Shown: positions 1 through 10,859 of the stretch, one piece after another
Numbering within the stretch: position 1 is the first letter of the stretch
Layout of the letters: every line of letters starts with the position of its first letter
Assembly (NCBI GenBank): GCA_047967505.1
Contig: CM106540.1
DNA: 64,000 nt
Origin: Dipteris shenzhenensis
Taxonomy: Eukaryota > Polypodiophyta > Polypodiopsida > Gleicheniales
Reading direction: 5' to 3' (one strand)
Made by a program: the position numbers and the translations under genes
The notes under the pieces: model-generated
Seen by the model: the letters and a program-made list of their open reading frames with translations, nothing else
What the model was told of the DNA's origin: nothing
Database searches by the model: none

Positions 1-402
1 TATAGGCCTGTGTCTAATGATAGTTTGCAGAGTGTTTTCAGGTAATTGTAAAGGTATCTATGAAGGAGGTGCAATGTTTCCCTAGAACCTACCCATCCGA
101 TCCAATCAGCCCCTACAAACTCCTCGATATATATTATTTCATGTCATGTTGAGCTGCAAGATCTTCTTTCAACAATGTATTGCTCTTCTCTTTGGCGCAA
201 ACCGCCTTGCTAAGATTATGGTTTCCGCTGATCCTTTCCTTCTCCCTATGCTTGACTACAACATCACTTGGGATGTTACCATCTTCATTCTCATATAAGG
301 GAGGATAGTATGGTGTGGTCTCTTGGTATAAAAGCTTCTTTTAATTTCCCTTTCCCAGTGATGAATATCTCTATCACCCAGTTCAAAAGTAGCAGGAAGT
401 GA

Positions 403-1838
403 ATGAAGCCTGGAGAAAGCATCTCTGAGACGTACACAAGGATGAGGGTCTTGGCAACAAAGATGTCTGTGCCACCTAATGATGCTATCATGAAGGGATG
501 GTTTTTGATAGCATTACCCCCTACCATTGCTATAAGGTTGGTTGATAAACTCCCTAAACATGCCTCACTTCAAGACTTCCTAAAAGAAGCTGTCAAGATG
601 GAACAGTCACAGCTAAGTTTTGCCTCATCAATGACTACGACCACCCAACTCCAAAGAGAGGAGGGATCATCTACATGGCAGCAATTCAAGAAGGAGTTAG
701 AAGAAATCAAAGAAAGTCTGAAAGATAGAATAAAGGTGGATGGCGAGTCGTCCTTTGAGGCCCAGATTCGAAGTGGTCTTTGGTGCACAGAATGCAAGGG
801 TTCTAACCATGGTTACTGGGAGTGCTCCTCCAAGTGTAAGGTACCTACTTCTATCTCATTTTGTACATTTTGTGAGATCCATGGACATGATGCCTCTGAG
901 TGTAGGTACCTCAAGGGATTAAGGAAGCTTCTTCCAGAGTATACCTCGGGGGAACCTCTAGTTGCTATGAATCCCGATGGAAACGAGGACATTTCTTCGA
1001 TATGCTGTCTTTGTTTCCTTCGATATGTTGCCCTCGTTCCTCTGATATGCCGTCTTCACTGGTTGTTTCGATCGTACCCGACTCATGTCTGTTGTAGGTG
1101 GGGTTCCCGAAGGCAGAAGCAGAAGCTTTTCCCTGTTTGACTATAGGGCTGTCATTAGACCTATCATGGAAAAGTTGGCCTAAACCCATTGTAGTCAATA
1201 GAACGGTACCCATAACTTCTAGCCCAGCAGGAGTACCTCCTACTGCCCCTCTTGCATAAGCATTTGAGCCACCTCCTCCTCCTGTCATGCCGCCTCCATT
1301 GCTTCCAACTCCCCCTTTGCTCCAAGCTCCTGCGCCCAATTCAATTGGTTCCCCTTATTTCTATCCTCAGCCTTACTATGCATCGTACCAACCACATATG
1401 TCAGGAGGTGGCTATGGACCCCCTTATCAACGTGGTTGAAGGGGTGGTTTTTGAGGTGGACCTAGAGGTGCAGGCAGAGGTACAAACTTTAGAAGACCCA
1501 TCATGTGTTATAGATGTGGCGAGTATGGCCACTACCAAGATGATTGTAAACATTCATTCGGGGGACTCTCTTGTACACAGTGCAACACAAATTATCACTA
1601 CACCAAAGATTGTTCCAACGGAAGAGTGGAACCCGCATCCCAAGTGAATATGGTTGATGTAGTAGTGACGAGGGAGGGCAACAGCCCCCATTTGATTGGT
1701 GTAGTGTTGGGCGCTGTGACACGATCACATACAAAAGGTGACAAATGTAAGGACAACAGCACCGAAGACCTCAGCACCAATCAATTCGACAAGTGTTCCC
1801 CCACCAAGGTCATTCTCCCCGATACACAGTATACCTAG
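403..1838 (+). pseudogene. Ty3/gypsy-like gag remnant with zinc knuckles
   Basis: This is a broken capsid/nucleocapsid gene of an LTR retrotransposon. The first open stretch (403-1140) begins with a gag-like helical region (KPGESISETYTRMRVL) and ends with two Cys-rich boxes. A frame change leads to 1503-1838, which carries a canonical CX2CX4HX4C knuckle (CYRCGEYGHYQDDC, 1506-1547) followed by a second, related box (CTQCNTNYHYTKDC). Such knuckles bind the element's RNA. Protease and polymerase pieces of the same class follow on the same strand. Stops and frame changes mean no intact protein is made. The class is clear from the knuckles and context; the lineage is not determined. Confidence 0.7.
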
Positions 1839-2589
1839 GAATAGACCACCCATGCTTGCTTCTAATAGTGATTCAGAAACAAACTCGAAGGGCACACAGC
1901 CATTAAGGTCAACCACTAACTCTAGAAGTGCCTCATCCTCGGGTGATCACTCTATGCCTTTGAGGTATCAGGAGGTGGTAAAGAGTGTCAAGAGAGATCT
2001 TCAAACAAGTTCTGAAGATGAAGGTAGCACACCTTAGTTTCCATCCCGCAAGTCCAGAACTATGAGGTTTGCAACAGAAGTGACAACCCTCAAACAGAGC
2101 ACCGAGATAATGAGGCACAAGTAGGTCCCTCCACTTTGTCCCCAACATCACTCAATAGAGAAGGGGCTATGGGGACAAGACCTAGTTCTGCCTAGGAAAA
2201 AGGGAAAGGAGTGATGGAAGAGAAACCACGGGAGACAATGACTCATAGTTGAGATGTACATCCGCATCCTCATGTAAGCTTTGACCCTCGGCTAGAGGCT
2301 AGGAGGATGAGGTTGCAGAAGGCTAATGCTAGCGTCCACCACTACTCCCTGTTTGAAGATCTTATGAGTTTCAAGCCCAACCTCACTCTATGACAACTTT
2401 GTCTATTGTCCCCCCAAATCAAGCATCAGACCATTACATTTCTTAACCGCCTCCCAAGAGGTCGATAGAAGGGATCTACTCTGAGTGAGCCAACACCAGA
2501 GACATTGCCAACTCAGCATGGGTCTACACTGGACCACTTCTCTGCCTACGCTGCCCTCACTTGTGAACAAAGTCCCAAGCTCACCATGG
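1839..2589 (+). other. Degraded gag-protease spacer
   Basis: There is no intact frame. Short Ser/Thr/Pro-rich open pieces (for example 1738-2037) suggest the hydrophilic linker between gag and protease of the gypsy element. I see no domain in it. Confidence 0.4.
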
Positions 2590-2889
2590 AGATTCATGGA
2601 GTGGAGCTGAAGGACATCTTCCTTGATGGCCATGAACATTATGCCGAAAGGTATACTCCAAAAACTAGGGTTGAAGTTGACAAGTGATGTTCACTTTCAA
2701 GTGTGCATGGCTGATCAACGCAGGGTAAAACCAATGGGTGCAGTCAAAGGTGTTCACATGAAGATTGGCAGAGTAACTTTTCTCTCCAATTTTGTTGTCC
2801 TTGATATGACCAAAAACGAACAGACTTACCCTCTACTTGTTGTTGGTAGGCCATGGTTGTGGTCCACAGAGGCCATTCAAGTCAACTGA
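2590..2889 (+). pseudogene. Retropepsin-like aspartic protease fragment (gypsy)
   Basis: This is the remnant of the aspartic protease that would process a Ty3/gypsy polyprotein. The N-terminal strand with a DG pair lies in one frame (to about 2640). The next segment, with the family pattern MPKGILQKLGLKL, is in another frame (from 2623), so a frameshift sits at the active-site loop. The C-terminal hydrophobic strand ending in GRPWL (about 2846-2862) is typical of plant retropepsins. The usual D-S/T-G triad is not intact in one frame. Its position between gag and a reverse-transcriptase scrap fits gypsy order. It is not functional as read. Confidence 0.6.
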
Positions 2890-3036
2890 TGAATTCGATT
2901 GCCCCTGGGATCCACATCCCTTGAAATAGATATGGTCACACGACAGGCAAGGCACATACCAATAAAACTGGGAGAGGAGGATTTTGAAGAACAAGCCGGA
3001 GCCGAAGAGGAGCATTGGGCTTGTGGGGACTAGCCC

Positions 3037-3399
3037 ATGGGTGGTGACCAAGATATCAATGAGGAGACAACCCTGGAAGGATTCAAAAGTTTGACCTACT
3101 TGTTGGATCGGACTAATCAAGAAGACGAGGAAGCTGTCATTTTGGATTGGATGGGAGTCCTGGGCTCCTTAGCCATCAACATGGTGGAACTATGCCAACA
3201 AGAAGATCCCAAAGACTATCTACTTGTAGTATCAGAAATCCACCCAGAACCACATGCACAGGGTCTAGCTGAACTAGTTTACAAAAGGATGCCCTTCGGA
3301 CTTTGCAATAGTCCACACACGTATAAGAGAATGGTCTCACTAGGGGTACTACAGTGGACACCACTGATCGTACTGAGGACAATGATGGTACTGCAATGA
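3037..3399 (+). pseudogene. Gypsy pol fragment with reverse transcriptase FGLCN motif
   Basis: A 120-codon open stretch has an acidic, unrecognised N-terminal part. At about 3280-3337 it then shows YKRMPFGLCNSPHTYKRM, which matches the conserved reverse-transcriptase block normally written FGLCNAPATFQR. The upstream RT core (the KxRxCVDYRxLN block and the first catalytic Asp) is missing. The fragment therefore joins a pre-RT spacer directly to the middle of RT, as expected after an internal deletion. Past 3340 the frame leaves RT sequence. An intact version of this RT region, in the other orientation, lies at 3830-4705. Confidence 0.6.
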
Positions 3400-3829
3400 A
3401 CATTGAGGATTGTCCAATGGCCGACATGGAGGACATTGGTCAAAATGATGCTCATAGTACTATAGGATACAATGCTGGATCTACTGTATACGAGGCCAGT
3501 ATTGCACAACCCACCAATGGTACTCCAAAGTACAATGATGGTCCTATGGTGTACAACCATGGTACTACTGAGTACAATGATGGTCATACAGAAGACAGTA
3601 ACACTAATGAAGAAGAAACTGATGGTGATAGTGATTTAGAAGAAAATAGACATTGCTGAACTTGCAGAGAATCACCACCAACAGCTTGAGGTCTTGGGGG
3701 GACCTAGGGTGCATACCGGATATGGAGATGAGGACATGGCCGATCTCACTTTGCTTGACCTTTTCTTATCAGAAGCCAACCACCCCTCAGTTCAAGACCT
3801 TCCTTCGGTAATATCCTACATGCCCTAAG
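3400..3829 (+). other. Acidic low-complexity stretch
   Basis: The plus strand is open to 3659 with short repeats built on YNDG/TEYND-like peptides encoded by variants of gtacaatgatggt. Past 3659 there are scattered open pieces in other frames. No domain is recognised. It separates two RT fragments of opposite orientation. Confidence 0.35.
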
Positions 3830-4705
3830 AAGGACTTCACCTCTTTGGGTGTATGAGGGATAGGCAATGAGATGATCACCTCTACCTTTGCGGGGTCTAT
3901 AGTCATGCCCTCAGTAGAAACATTATGATCAAGGAGAACACCTTGGAGTGCGAGAATGAAGCATTTTCGTCACGGTTCAAACACAAGCGCACTTCTCTGC
4001 ACTTATCAAAGACCCATCTCAACTTAATCATTTTGTATGGCCGGATCAAGATGGGAGACCGATTTACCATTAAAAACATAGAAGTCATCTAGAAATACCT
4101 CAAGAAACTTGCCGATATTCTCCTAAAAGAGTTTAATTACAAGTCGTTGAAATGTTGCCGAGGCATTACATAATCCAAAGGGCATCATTCGGTAGGCGTA
4201 TGTTCCCCATTGAGTGACAAAGGTAGTCTTGGCTAATCCTGTTCTTTCACTTGGACTTGGTTGTACACGCTATATCCATCCATGAATGAGTATAAAGCAT
4301 GTCCTGCCACTGTCTCCAACACTCTATCTGTGAAGGGAGGGGGAACCTATCATGTCATGTTGCAGCATTCAAACTCCGATAGTCAACACATATTCTAAGT
4401 TTGCCAGTCTCTCTTTTGGGTACAATGACAATTATGCTGACCCAATCAGAGTAATCCACTGGGTAGATTAATCCTGCTTGCTCCATTTTCTGTATATCTG
4501 TTTGGACTGCCTTGCCATAGTTGGGATTCATGCGGTATGGACCTTTAATCACAGGGTCTGCATCCGGATATAAGTCGATGTGATGCTCCATGAAATCAAT
4601 GGGCACCCCCTTCAGATCCTTGTAGGACCAGGCAAAGACATCCACAAATTATTTAAAAAGGTCCGTGACTGCAGCTAGAAGATAGTCATGTTCCCATACC
4701 CAAGT
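3830..4705 (-). pseudogene. Ty3/gypsy reverse transcriptase fragment (minus strand)
   Basis: Read on the minus strand, this is a recognisable gypsy reverse transcriptase. The N-terminal segment (4645-4355) has MDVFAWSYKDLKG, an IQKMEQAGLIYP block, VPKRETGKLRICVDYRSLN and the usual spacing. Further on (about 4240-4080) are KTTFVTQWGTYAYRMMPFGL, CNASATFQRL and the catalytic box FLDD in place of the more common YxDD. Several stops and frame changes interrupt it. The Asp pair is still visible, but the protein cannot be made. It lies in opposite orientation to the gag and protease upstream and to the RNase H and integrase downstream, so the region is rearranged. Confidence 0.8.
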
Positions 4706-4713
4706 GGCTAACT

Positions 4714-5118
4714 TCAAATGTCGGGGTCCTCAGTCCCTATGTTGAGATACCGCCAGTTTCGTGCCTCATCAATAGGGGCAATGCATTGGGATGTTGAGGT
4801 ACTTGGTTCACCCATTCTCAGTCCTGTATGTGCTGGAGTATCTTCAAGGGGAAAGTCCCCCTCCACTTCTCTCAACCAAGATGGGGGGTTCTTGGGCACT
4901 GACTGAGATGTAGAATTAGTGGACATTGTAGATGTTGTATGCCTTCGATGCCTCGGTGGTTGTTTCAGCATGCCCTGGTAAGGTAAGCCTTCCACCTCAT
5001 AAGTGGTTTTCGGAGAAGGCTTGTGGGCAGCTTGATTTACCTGTGCAACACATGACCGGACATCAGTTTTGCGACTGGTGTATGAAGTAGGTTTTCCAAT
5101 AAGCCCCAGGAGAACCAT
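4714..5118 (-). pseudogene. Pre-RT spacer of the minus-strand gypsy fragment
   Basis: This 134-codon open stretch lies immediately 5' (minus-strand sense) of the RT fragment. It is Ser/Thr/Pro-rich with an acidic end (EGDFPLEDTP, NIGTEDPDI) and shows no catalytic motif. Its position suggests the linker between protease and RT in the same degraded element. I do not recognise it independently. Confidence 0.4.
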
Positions 5119-5124
5119 TGGAGG

Positions 5125-5447
5125 GCAGGGATGCGGGTGCTAAAATACATCAAAGGCACACTTGATTATGGCATCACCTATACCAAGGCCAACATCTTGA
5201 CCGGATTCCGTGACTCGGATTGGGCAGGAGACGTGGACAGCAGGAGATCAGTGACAGGGTAATGTTTCTCACTTGGATCTAGAGTTGTGTCATGGGTCAG
5301 CAAGTAGCAACCCACAGTTGCTCTTTTTTCTCTTGAGGCCGAGTACAAATCTGCATGCTTTACTTCTTGCAAGGCAGTGTGGTTGAGGAGGATTTTGGGG
5401 GACGTTTCTATGCCAACATTGTTGTTGCACTGACAGAACTCCTACAT
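5125..5447 (+). pseudogene. Copia RNase H fragment inside gypsy mosaic
   Basis: One frame of this stretch reads as the C-terminal RNase H region of a Ty1/Copia polyprotein. It shows LKYIKGTLDYGI, then FRDSDWAGDVDSRRSVTG, then SRVVSWVSK, a QPTVALFSLEAEYKSA block and KAVWLRRILGDVSMP. Stops interrupt it at least three times. The Copia-type reading fades at about 5440, exactly where the gypsy RNase H reading (RSFVWATPQQLAFDDLKH) begins in another frame. A piece of one retrotransposon superfamily is therefore fused to another. Confidence 0.75.
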
Positions 5448-6775
5448 CAAGACCGATCTTTTGTTTGGGCCACCCCGCAACAACTAGCCTTTGATGATTT
5501 GAAGCATCACCTTGTGAAGGCCCCCATCCTCAAGCAGCCCGATTGGGATGTAATTTTTCATGTCCATGTGGATGCTAGTGGGTGAGCAGTAGGTGCTATA
5601 CTGGCTCAACCTAACCAGGATACCAAGATTGATTTGCCCATCTACTTTGCCAGTCAACAACTCAATGGAGCAGAATGCAATTACAGTACCACAGAAAGGG
5701 AGGGCCTCGGCATGGTTTATGCCATGACCAAGTATCATCACTACCTCTTGGGCAACAAGTTTGTGATCATCACTGATCATCAAGCTCTTAAGTATTTATT
5801 GAATAAGCCTACTCTTGGTGGCCAGTTAAGCAGATGGATTCTTCTTTTTCAAGAATTTGAATTCGACATTGTGGTGAGGGCTAGGAGACTGCATCAACCT
5901 GTAGACCACTTGTCCAGGTTACATTCTGGGGAACTAGCCAGTGGTATCACCAATGAATTACCCAATGCAAGCTTGTTCGGGATGATGGCACTACCTGATG
6001 AATGCCTGTTTGTGGTGGACTGCTTCCCACCATGGTATGCCAACATAGTACACCTCTTGTCTACAGGTGGCTTTCCTCCAGGTCTAACTCCAATAGAGAA
6101 ACACAAGTGGATCCTTCAAGCTGCTCCTTTTAAGTTGATTGCAGGTCAATTGTACAAGCTTGGGAAGGACCAGATCTTGAGACGGTGTGTGCTTCCCCAC
6201 GAGACACAATCCATTCTTGAAGAGGCACACGTGAAGAGGCACACGCTGGCATAGGTGGAGGGCATATGGCCTCAGATGCTACTACTCGAAAGATCATGCA
6301 TGCGGGGTTCTGGTGGCCCAAGCTCTTCCATGAACTGCCATGCTCATGTGACTAGATGTGATTCATGTCAACGAGCAGGTCCCAAGCCTACAAGGCACGA
6401 GTACCTTCCTCTCAAACCATTCACTCCGGTGCCCCCCTTCTATCATTGGGGATTGGATTTCATTGGACCCATCTCTCCTGCCACACGCCGAGGGAACAAG
6501 TATGGTCTGCTTGCCACCGACTATGGAACCAAATGGGTCAAAGCCAAGGAAGTCAAGAACTGTACAGCCCAGGTAGTAGCCACATTTCTATATGACCAGA
6601 TCATCTCTCGGTTTGGCTGTCCTGTTGAGTTGATGAGTGATAGAGGGTCTCACTTCCTAAATGACACCATTGCTACACTGGTTCACCTACTACAAATAGT
6701 TCAAAAATTTTCATCTCCCTATTACCCATGTGCCAGTGGTCTAGCTGAGAGCTCAAATTGCACAATGTGCGAGAT
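5448..6775 (+). pseudogene. Ty3/gypsy RNase H and integrase fragment
   Basis: The RNase H part (5448-5930) has DDLKHHLVKAPIL, VHVDASG, YFASQQLNGAECNYSTTERE, IITDHQALKYLLN and the C-terminal PVDHLSRL. The integrase part (about 6190-6775) has a zinc-binding region (HMASDATTRKIMHAGFWWPK, then CDSCQRAGPKP). The catalytic core follows, with WGLDFIGPI, LLATDYGTKWVKA and LMSDRGSHF supplying the two Asp residues and a later AESSN where the catalytic Glu is expected. Stops at about 5584 and 6252 and frame changes break it. The homology stops abruptly near 6775, where CT-rich repeats start, so the integrase C-terminus and 3' LTR are missing. Confidence 0.85.
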
Positions 6776-7010
6776 CATTTTCATCCCGTGCCACTTTCTC
6801 TCTCTAAGTGAGGCCTCCCTTTAAATGCGGCCTCCCTTTCACCCCGTGCCACTTTCTCTCTCTAAGTGAGGCCTCCCTCTAAATGTGGCCTCCCTTTTTC
6901 ACTCCGTGTCACTTTCTCTCTCTAAGTGCCACCTCCTTTATTCATCCCATGTCACTTTTTCTCTCTAACTAGGGCCTCCCCTTTTCATCCTGTGTCACTT
7001 TCCCCTTCTC
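6776..7010. repeat. Diverged CT-rich repeats bordering the minisatellite
   Basis: Three to four imperfect copies of a unit of roughly 65 bp are built on cccgtgccactttctctctc followed by taagtgaggcctccct. It grades into the shorter-unit array to the right and directly abuts the integrase fragment on the left. Confidence 0.7.
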
Positions 7011-8905
7011 CTTCCACCCTATGTCCAATCCCCTACCTCTCTCTTACAAACTCCTCCTCTTTCCACTCTCTGTCCACCTCTACCTCTCTATTACAAAACC
7101 CTTCCCTTTCCACCCTATGTCCACCCCTACCTCTCTCTTACAAAACCCTTCCCTTTCCACCCTATGCCTAACCCCTACCTCTCTCTTACAAAACCCTTTT
7201 CTTTCCACCCTATGTCCAACCCCCCACCTCTCTCTTACAAACCCCTTCTCTTTCCACCCTCTTTCCAACCCCTACCTCTCCCTTACAAAACCCTTCCCTT
7301 TCCACCCTTTGTCCAACCCCTACCTATCTCATACAAAACCCTTCTCTTTCCACTCTCTATCCACCTCTACCTCTCTCTTACAAAACCCTTCCCTTTCCAC
7401 CCTCTGTCCAACCCCTACCTCTCTCTTACAAAACCCTTCCCTTTCCACTCTTTGTCCACCTCTACCTCTCTCTTACAAAACCCTTCCCTTTCCACCCTAT
7501 GTCCAACCCCCTACCTTTCTCTTACAAACTCCTTCTCTTTCCACTCTCTATCCACCTCTACCTCTCTCTTACAAAACCCTTCTCTTTCCACCCAATCCTT
7601 ACCTCTCTCTTACAAAACCCTTCCCTTTCCACTCTCTGTCCACCTCTACCTCTCTCTTACAAAACCCTTCCCTTTCCACCCTATGTCCAACCCCCTACCT
7701 CTCTCTTACAAACTCCTCCTCTTTCCACTCTCTGTCCACCTCTACCTCTCCCTTACAAAACCCTTCTCTTTCCACCCTATGTCCAACCCCTACCTCTCTC
7801 TTACAAAACCCTTCCCTTTCCACTCTCTATCCACCTCTACCACTCTCTTACAAAACCCTTCCCTTTCCACCCTATGTCCAACCCCCCACCTCTCTCTTAC
7901 AAACCCCTTCTCTTTCCACTGTTTGTCCAACCCCTACCTCTCTCTTACAAAATCCTTCTCTTTCCACCCTATGTCCAACCCCCACCTCTCTCTTACAAAC
8001 ACCTTCTCTTTCCACCCTATGTCCAACCCCCTACCTCTTTCGTACAAACTCCTTCTCTTTCCACTCTGTCCACCTCTACCTGTCTCTTACAAAACCCTTC
8101 CCTTTCCACCCTATGTCCAACCCCTACCTCTCTCTTACAAAACCCGTCCCTTTCCACCCTATGTCCAACCCCCCACCTCTCTCTTACAAACCCCTTCTCT
8201 TTCCACCCTATGTCCACCCCGCACCTCTCTCTTACAAACACCTTCTCTTTCCACCCTATGTCCAACCCCCTGCCTCTCTCTTACAAACCCCTTCTCTTTC
8301 CACCCTATGTCCAACCCCCTAACTCTCTCTTACAAACTCCTTCTCTTTCTACTCTCTGTCCACCTCTATCTCTCTCTTATAAAACCCTTCTCTTTCCACC
8401 CTATGTCCAACCCCCCACCTCTCTCTTATAAACCCCTTCTCTTTACACCCTCTGTCCAACCCCTACCTCTCTCTTACAAAACCCTTCCCTTTCCACCCCT
8501 ACCTCTCTCTTACAAAACCCTTCCCTTTCCACCCTATGTCCAACCCCTACCTCTCTCTTACAAAACCCTTCCCTTTCCACCCTATGTCCAACCCCCTACC
8601 TCTCTCTTACAAACCCCTTCTCTTTCCACCCTATGTCCACTCCCCACCTCTCTCTTATAAACCCCTTCTCTTTCCACCCTATGTCCAACCCCGACCTCTC
8701 TCTTACAAGCACCTTCTCTTTCCACCCTATGTCCAACCCCCTACCTCTCTCTTACAAACACCTTCTCTTTCCACCCTCTATCCACCTCTACCTCTCTCTT
8801 ACAAACACCTTCTCTCTCCACCCTATGTCACTCCCCCACCTCTCTCCTACCAATACTTCCTCTCTCCACCCTTTGTCACACTCATCTCTCTCTCTTACCA
8901 AAACC
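7011..8905. repeat. CT-rich minisatellite, about 48-bp units
   Basis: This is a tandem array of roughly forty units of 48-49 bp. The core is tacctctctcttacaaaacc followed by cttccctttccaccctatgt and ccaacccc. Two unit types are visible: one ends ccaccctatgtccaacccc, the other ccactctctgtccacctc, and they interleave. There are also shorter units (for example near 7592 and 8498). The unit length is close to a multiple of three and lacks stops on the plus strand, so long open frames of up to about 500 codons arise in all three forward frames. I regard these as artefacts of the repeat. Units degrade towards 8905. Confidence 0.95.
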
Positions 8906-9164
8906 TTCTCTTTCCATCTTCCATCATCCTTGCGATGCACTTCCAACTAATTTTTAGCACTTCGCTAAATTTGGAGAATATGCTAAATTTGGCAAACATG
9001 CTATTTTTTGTGGATTCGGTTAAAATTGGCCATTTTGCTTTTTGGCTCTCTCCCCTCCATCGGTTCTCTCTACCCCCTTACACATTACATTCAAAAGAGC
9101 TATTTGCTAATTTTAGCTTTCTTGCTTTTTTTGTCAACTTTTCTCTTGCTTTTTGACAACTCTC
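8906..9164. other. Unassigned AT-richer spacer
   Basis: Non-repetitive sequence between two pyrimidine-rich blocks, with short echoes such as gctaaatttgg occurring twice near 8962-8990. No gene or element is recognised. Confidence 0.3.
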
Positions 9165-10190
9165 CCCCCTATATATATCACCCTTTCTTTTGTCACCTCT
9201 ATCCAATTCAGCCTTGCAAGCCTCCTGCTAGCGCCATCTCCTCTACCACATCTCTTGCTCCAGCTCCAGCCATCCTTGGGCCTTCCATCATCTCCTCCTT
9301 GGGCCTCTACTTGCTTCTAGGCCCTCTCTTCAACCAACCTCTCCATCCCAGCAGAATCTCTGAGTCCTCCTGGCTTCCAACTCTTGCTTCAGCCTCTATG
9401 AACTCTCCTCGCCAACCCACCTGGTCAACCAGCTCTCCCTCCTTCAGTTGCTCTGTGCATCCTTTCCATCTTCAGCTCCTCTCCATGCGTCCTCATAGCC
9501 TCTCTACGCACCAACTCTCTCCCTCTCCACACAGCTCCCCCTCCTCAATGCACCCCCCCCCTCCTCCCTCATCCGAACAGCCTCCCCCTCCTTCCACGCA
9601 CCTCCCTCTCCTCCCTCCCTATAGCTTCTACGCAACTAGCCCCTCCCTTTCCTCCCTCCCTACAACTTCTACGCAGCTAGCCCCCCCTCTCCTCCCTCTC
9701 TACACCTTCTACGTAGCAGCCTACGCCTTCCTCTCCTCCCTCCCCACAGCTTCTACGTAGCTCTACCCCCCCCTCACCACCTCCGCTACCCTCTACGCAG
9801 CCCCTCTATGTACCCATCGATGTCCCCCTCTCTCGCCACCCTCTGCGTCACCTTCTACGCCCCCCTACCCTCTCCCGCCACCTTCTACATCCCCATATCC
9901 TCTACACCCCCCTACCCACCACCCTCTACACACCCCCTCCCGCCACCTTCTTACGTCCCCCTCACCCACCCACCCCTCCCTCAGTGCAACACCCCCTCCC
10001 ACTCCTCCCTTAGTGCACCCCACCTCCCTCCATACCCTCTACGTCACCCCCACCCTCTACGTTCCCGTTCCCTTCTAGCTCTCTCTGCACCCCTCCCTCC
10101 CTATACCTCTACATCCGCCCCCTCCCTCCACCTCTCCGCTACCTACTCCCTCCTCCCTCTTCCTTTACTCTCCTCTCTCCAATCAATCTG
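9165..10190. repeat. Long pyrimidine-rich tract with degenerate repeats
   Basis: About 1 kb is strongly biased to C and T on the plus strand. It has irregularly recurring pieces such as ttctacgcagc and ccctctacg (9590-9900). Pro/Ser-rich open frames (for example 9008-9760 and 9808-10191) follow from this composition and show no domain. A TATA-like ctatatatatc sits at its left edge (about 9169). Confidence 0.6.
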
Positions 10191-10244
10191 ACACACACCT
10201 CTCCCGGGGTCTCGACCGGCCTTTCCGGCCACAAGCTCCTATCT

Positions 10245-10345
10245 CGTTAGCCTCGACATCAGCACCCCCTCTTCAGTCCTTACCTCACCAGACATCTTAT
10301 CTTGTAAGCCTCTACATCAGCACCCCCTCTTCAGTCCTTGCCTCT
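10245..10345. repeat. Direct duplication of about 60 bp
   Basis: The string acatcagcaccccctcttca with flanking gcctc and gtcctt occurs twice, from about 10249 and from about 10309, with one or two differences. Confidence 0.7.
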
Positions 10346-10411
10346 CTAGACCTTGACATCAACACCAACTCCTCGCTCTTTGCCTCTCCATAGGGAGCAT
10401 TTCATGCCTGC

Positions 10412-10628
10412 CCACGATCGTCGCCTTTCTCCTATCCCCACGATCGTCGTCTTTCTCCTATCCCCATGACTGTCGACTTTGTCCTATCCCAACAGCTGTC
10501 ACCTTTCGCCTATCTCCATGACCGTCTCGCCTTTTCTCCTATCCCCATGGCTGTCACCTTTTCCTATCCCCACAGCCATCGCCTTTTCCTATCCCCATGA
10601 CGATTGCCTTTTTGTTATCCCCACGACC
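10412..10628. repeat. Second minisatellite, about 25-29-bp units
   Basis: About eight imperfect tandem units of cacgatcgtcgcctttctcc plus tatccc follow one another, with variants gctgtcacctttcgcctatc and gccatcgccttttcctatcc. The unit is distinct from the 48-bp array upstream. Confidence 0.85.
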
Positions 10629-10698
10629 CGTTGCCATAGCTCCCAACCTGTCGGCCCGTCAACTTACGCTATCCCCACGGCCGTAGGGATACCAAAAA

Positions 10699-10707
10699 CT
10701 ATAAAAG
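10699..10707 (+). promoter_or_regulatory. TATA-box-like sequence
   Basis: ctataaaag matches a plant TATA box and sits after the second minisatellite. No convincing downstream coding frame supports a gene, so this may be part of a dead LTR or chance. Confidence 0.25.
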
Positions 10708-10859
10708 GCCACCCTATCCCCTCGGGTCGTCGCCTTAGCAAAAGAAACAAAACTCTGTCAAAACTTTGCCAGATTTTTCCCAGCCCTTTGCCCTCTTCTA
10801 GCCTGCATTCCAAACCCCATTGAATGTCCTCAACCTCATCCTCCTCTAACTCGGCCTCC

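Noticed and set aside
7021-8660. Very long open frames (up to 498 codons) on the plus strand
   Set aside because: They exist in all three forward frames and arise from a stop-free 48-bp tandem unit; composition is purely repeat-derived.
7011-8905. CRISPR-like array
   Set aside because: Units are directly adjacent without unique spacers and the DNA is plant nuclear.
9008-10191. Pro/Ser-rich open frames of 127-250 codons
   Set aside because: They follow from pyrimidine bias; no domain, no splice structure, no codon-position signal visible.
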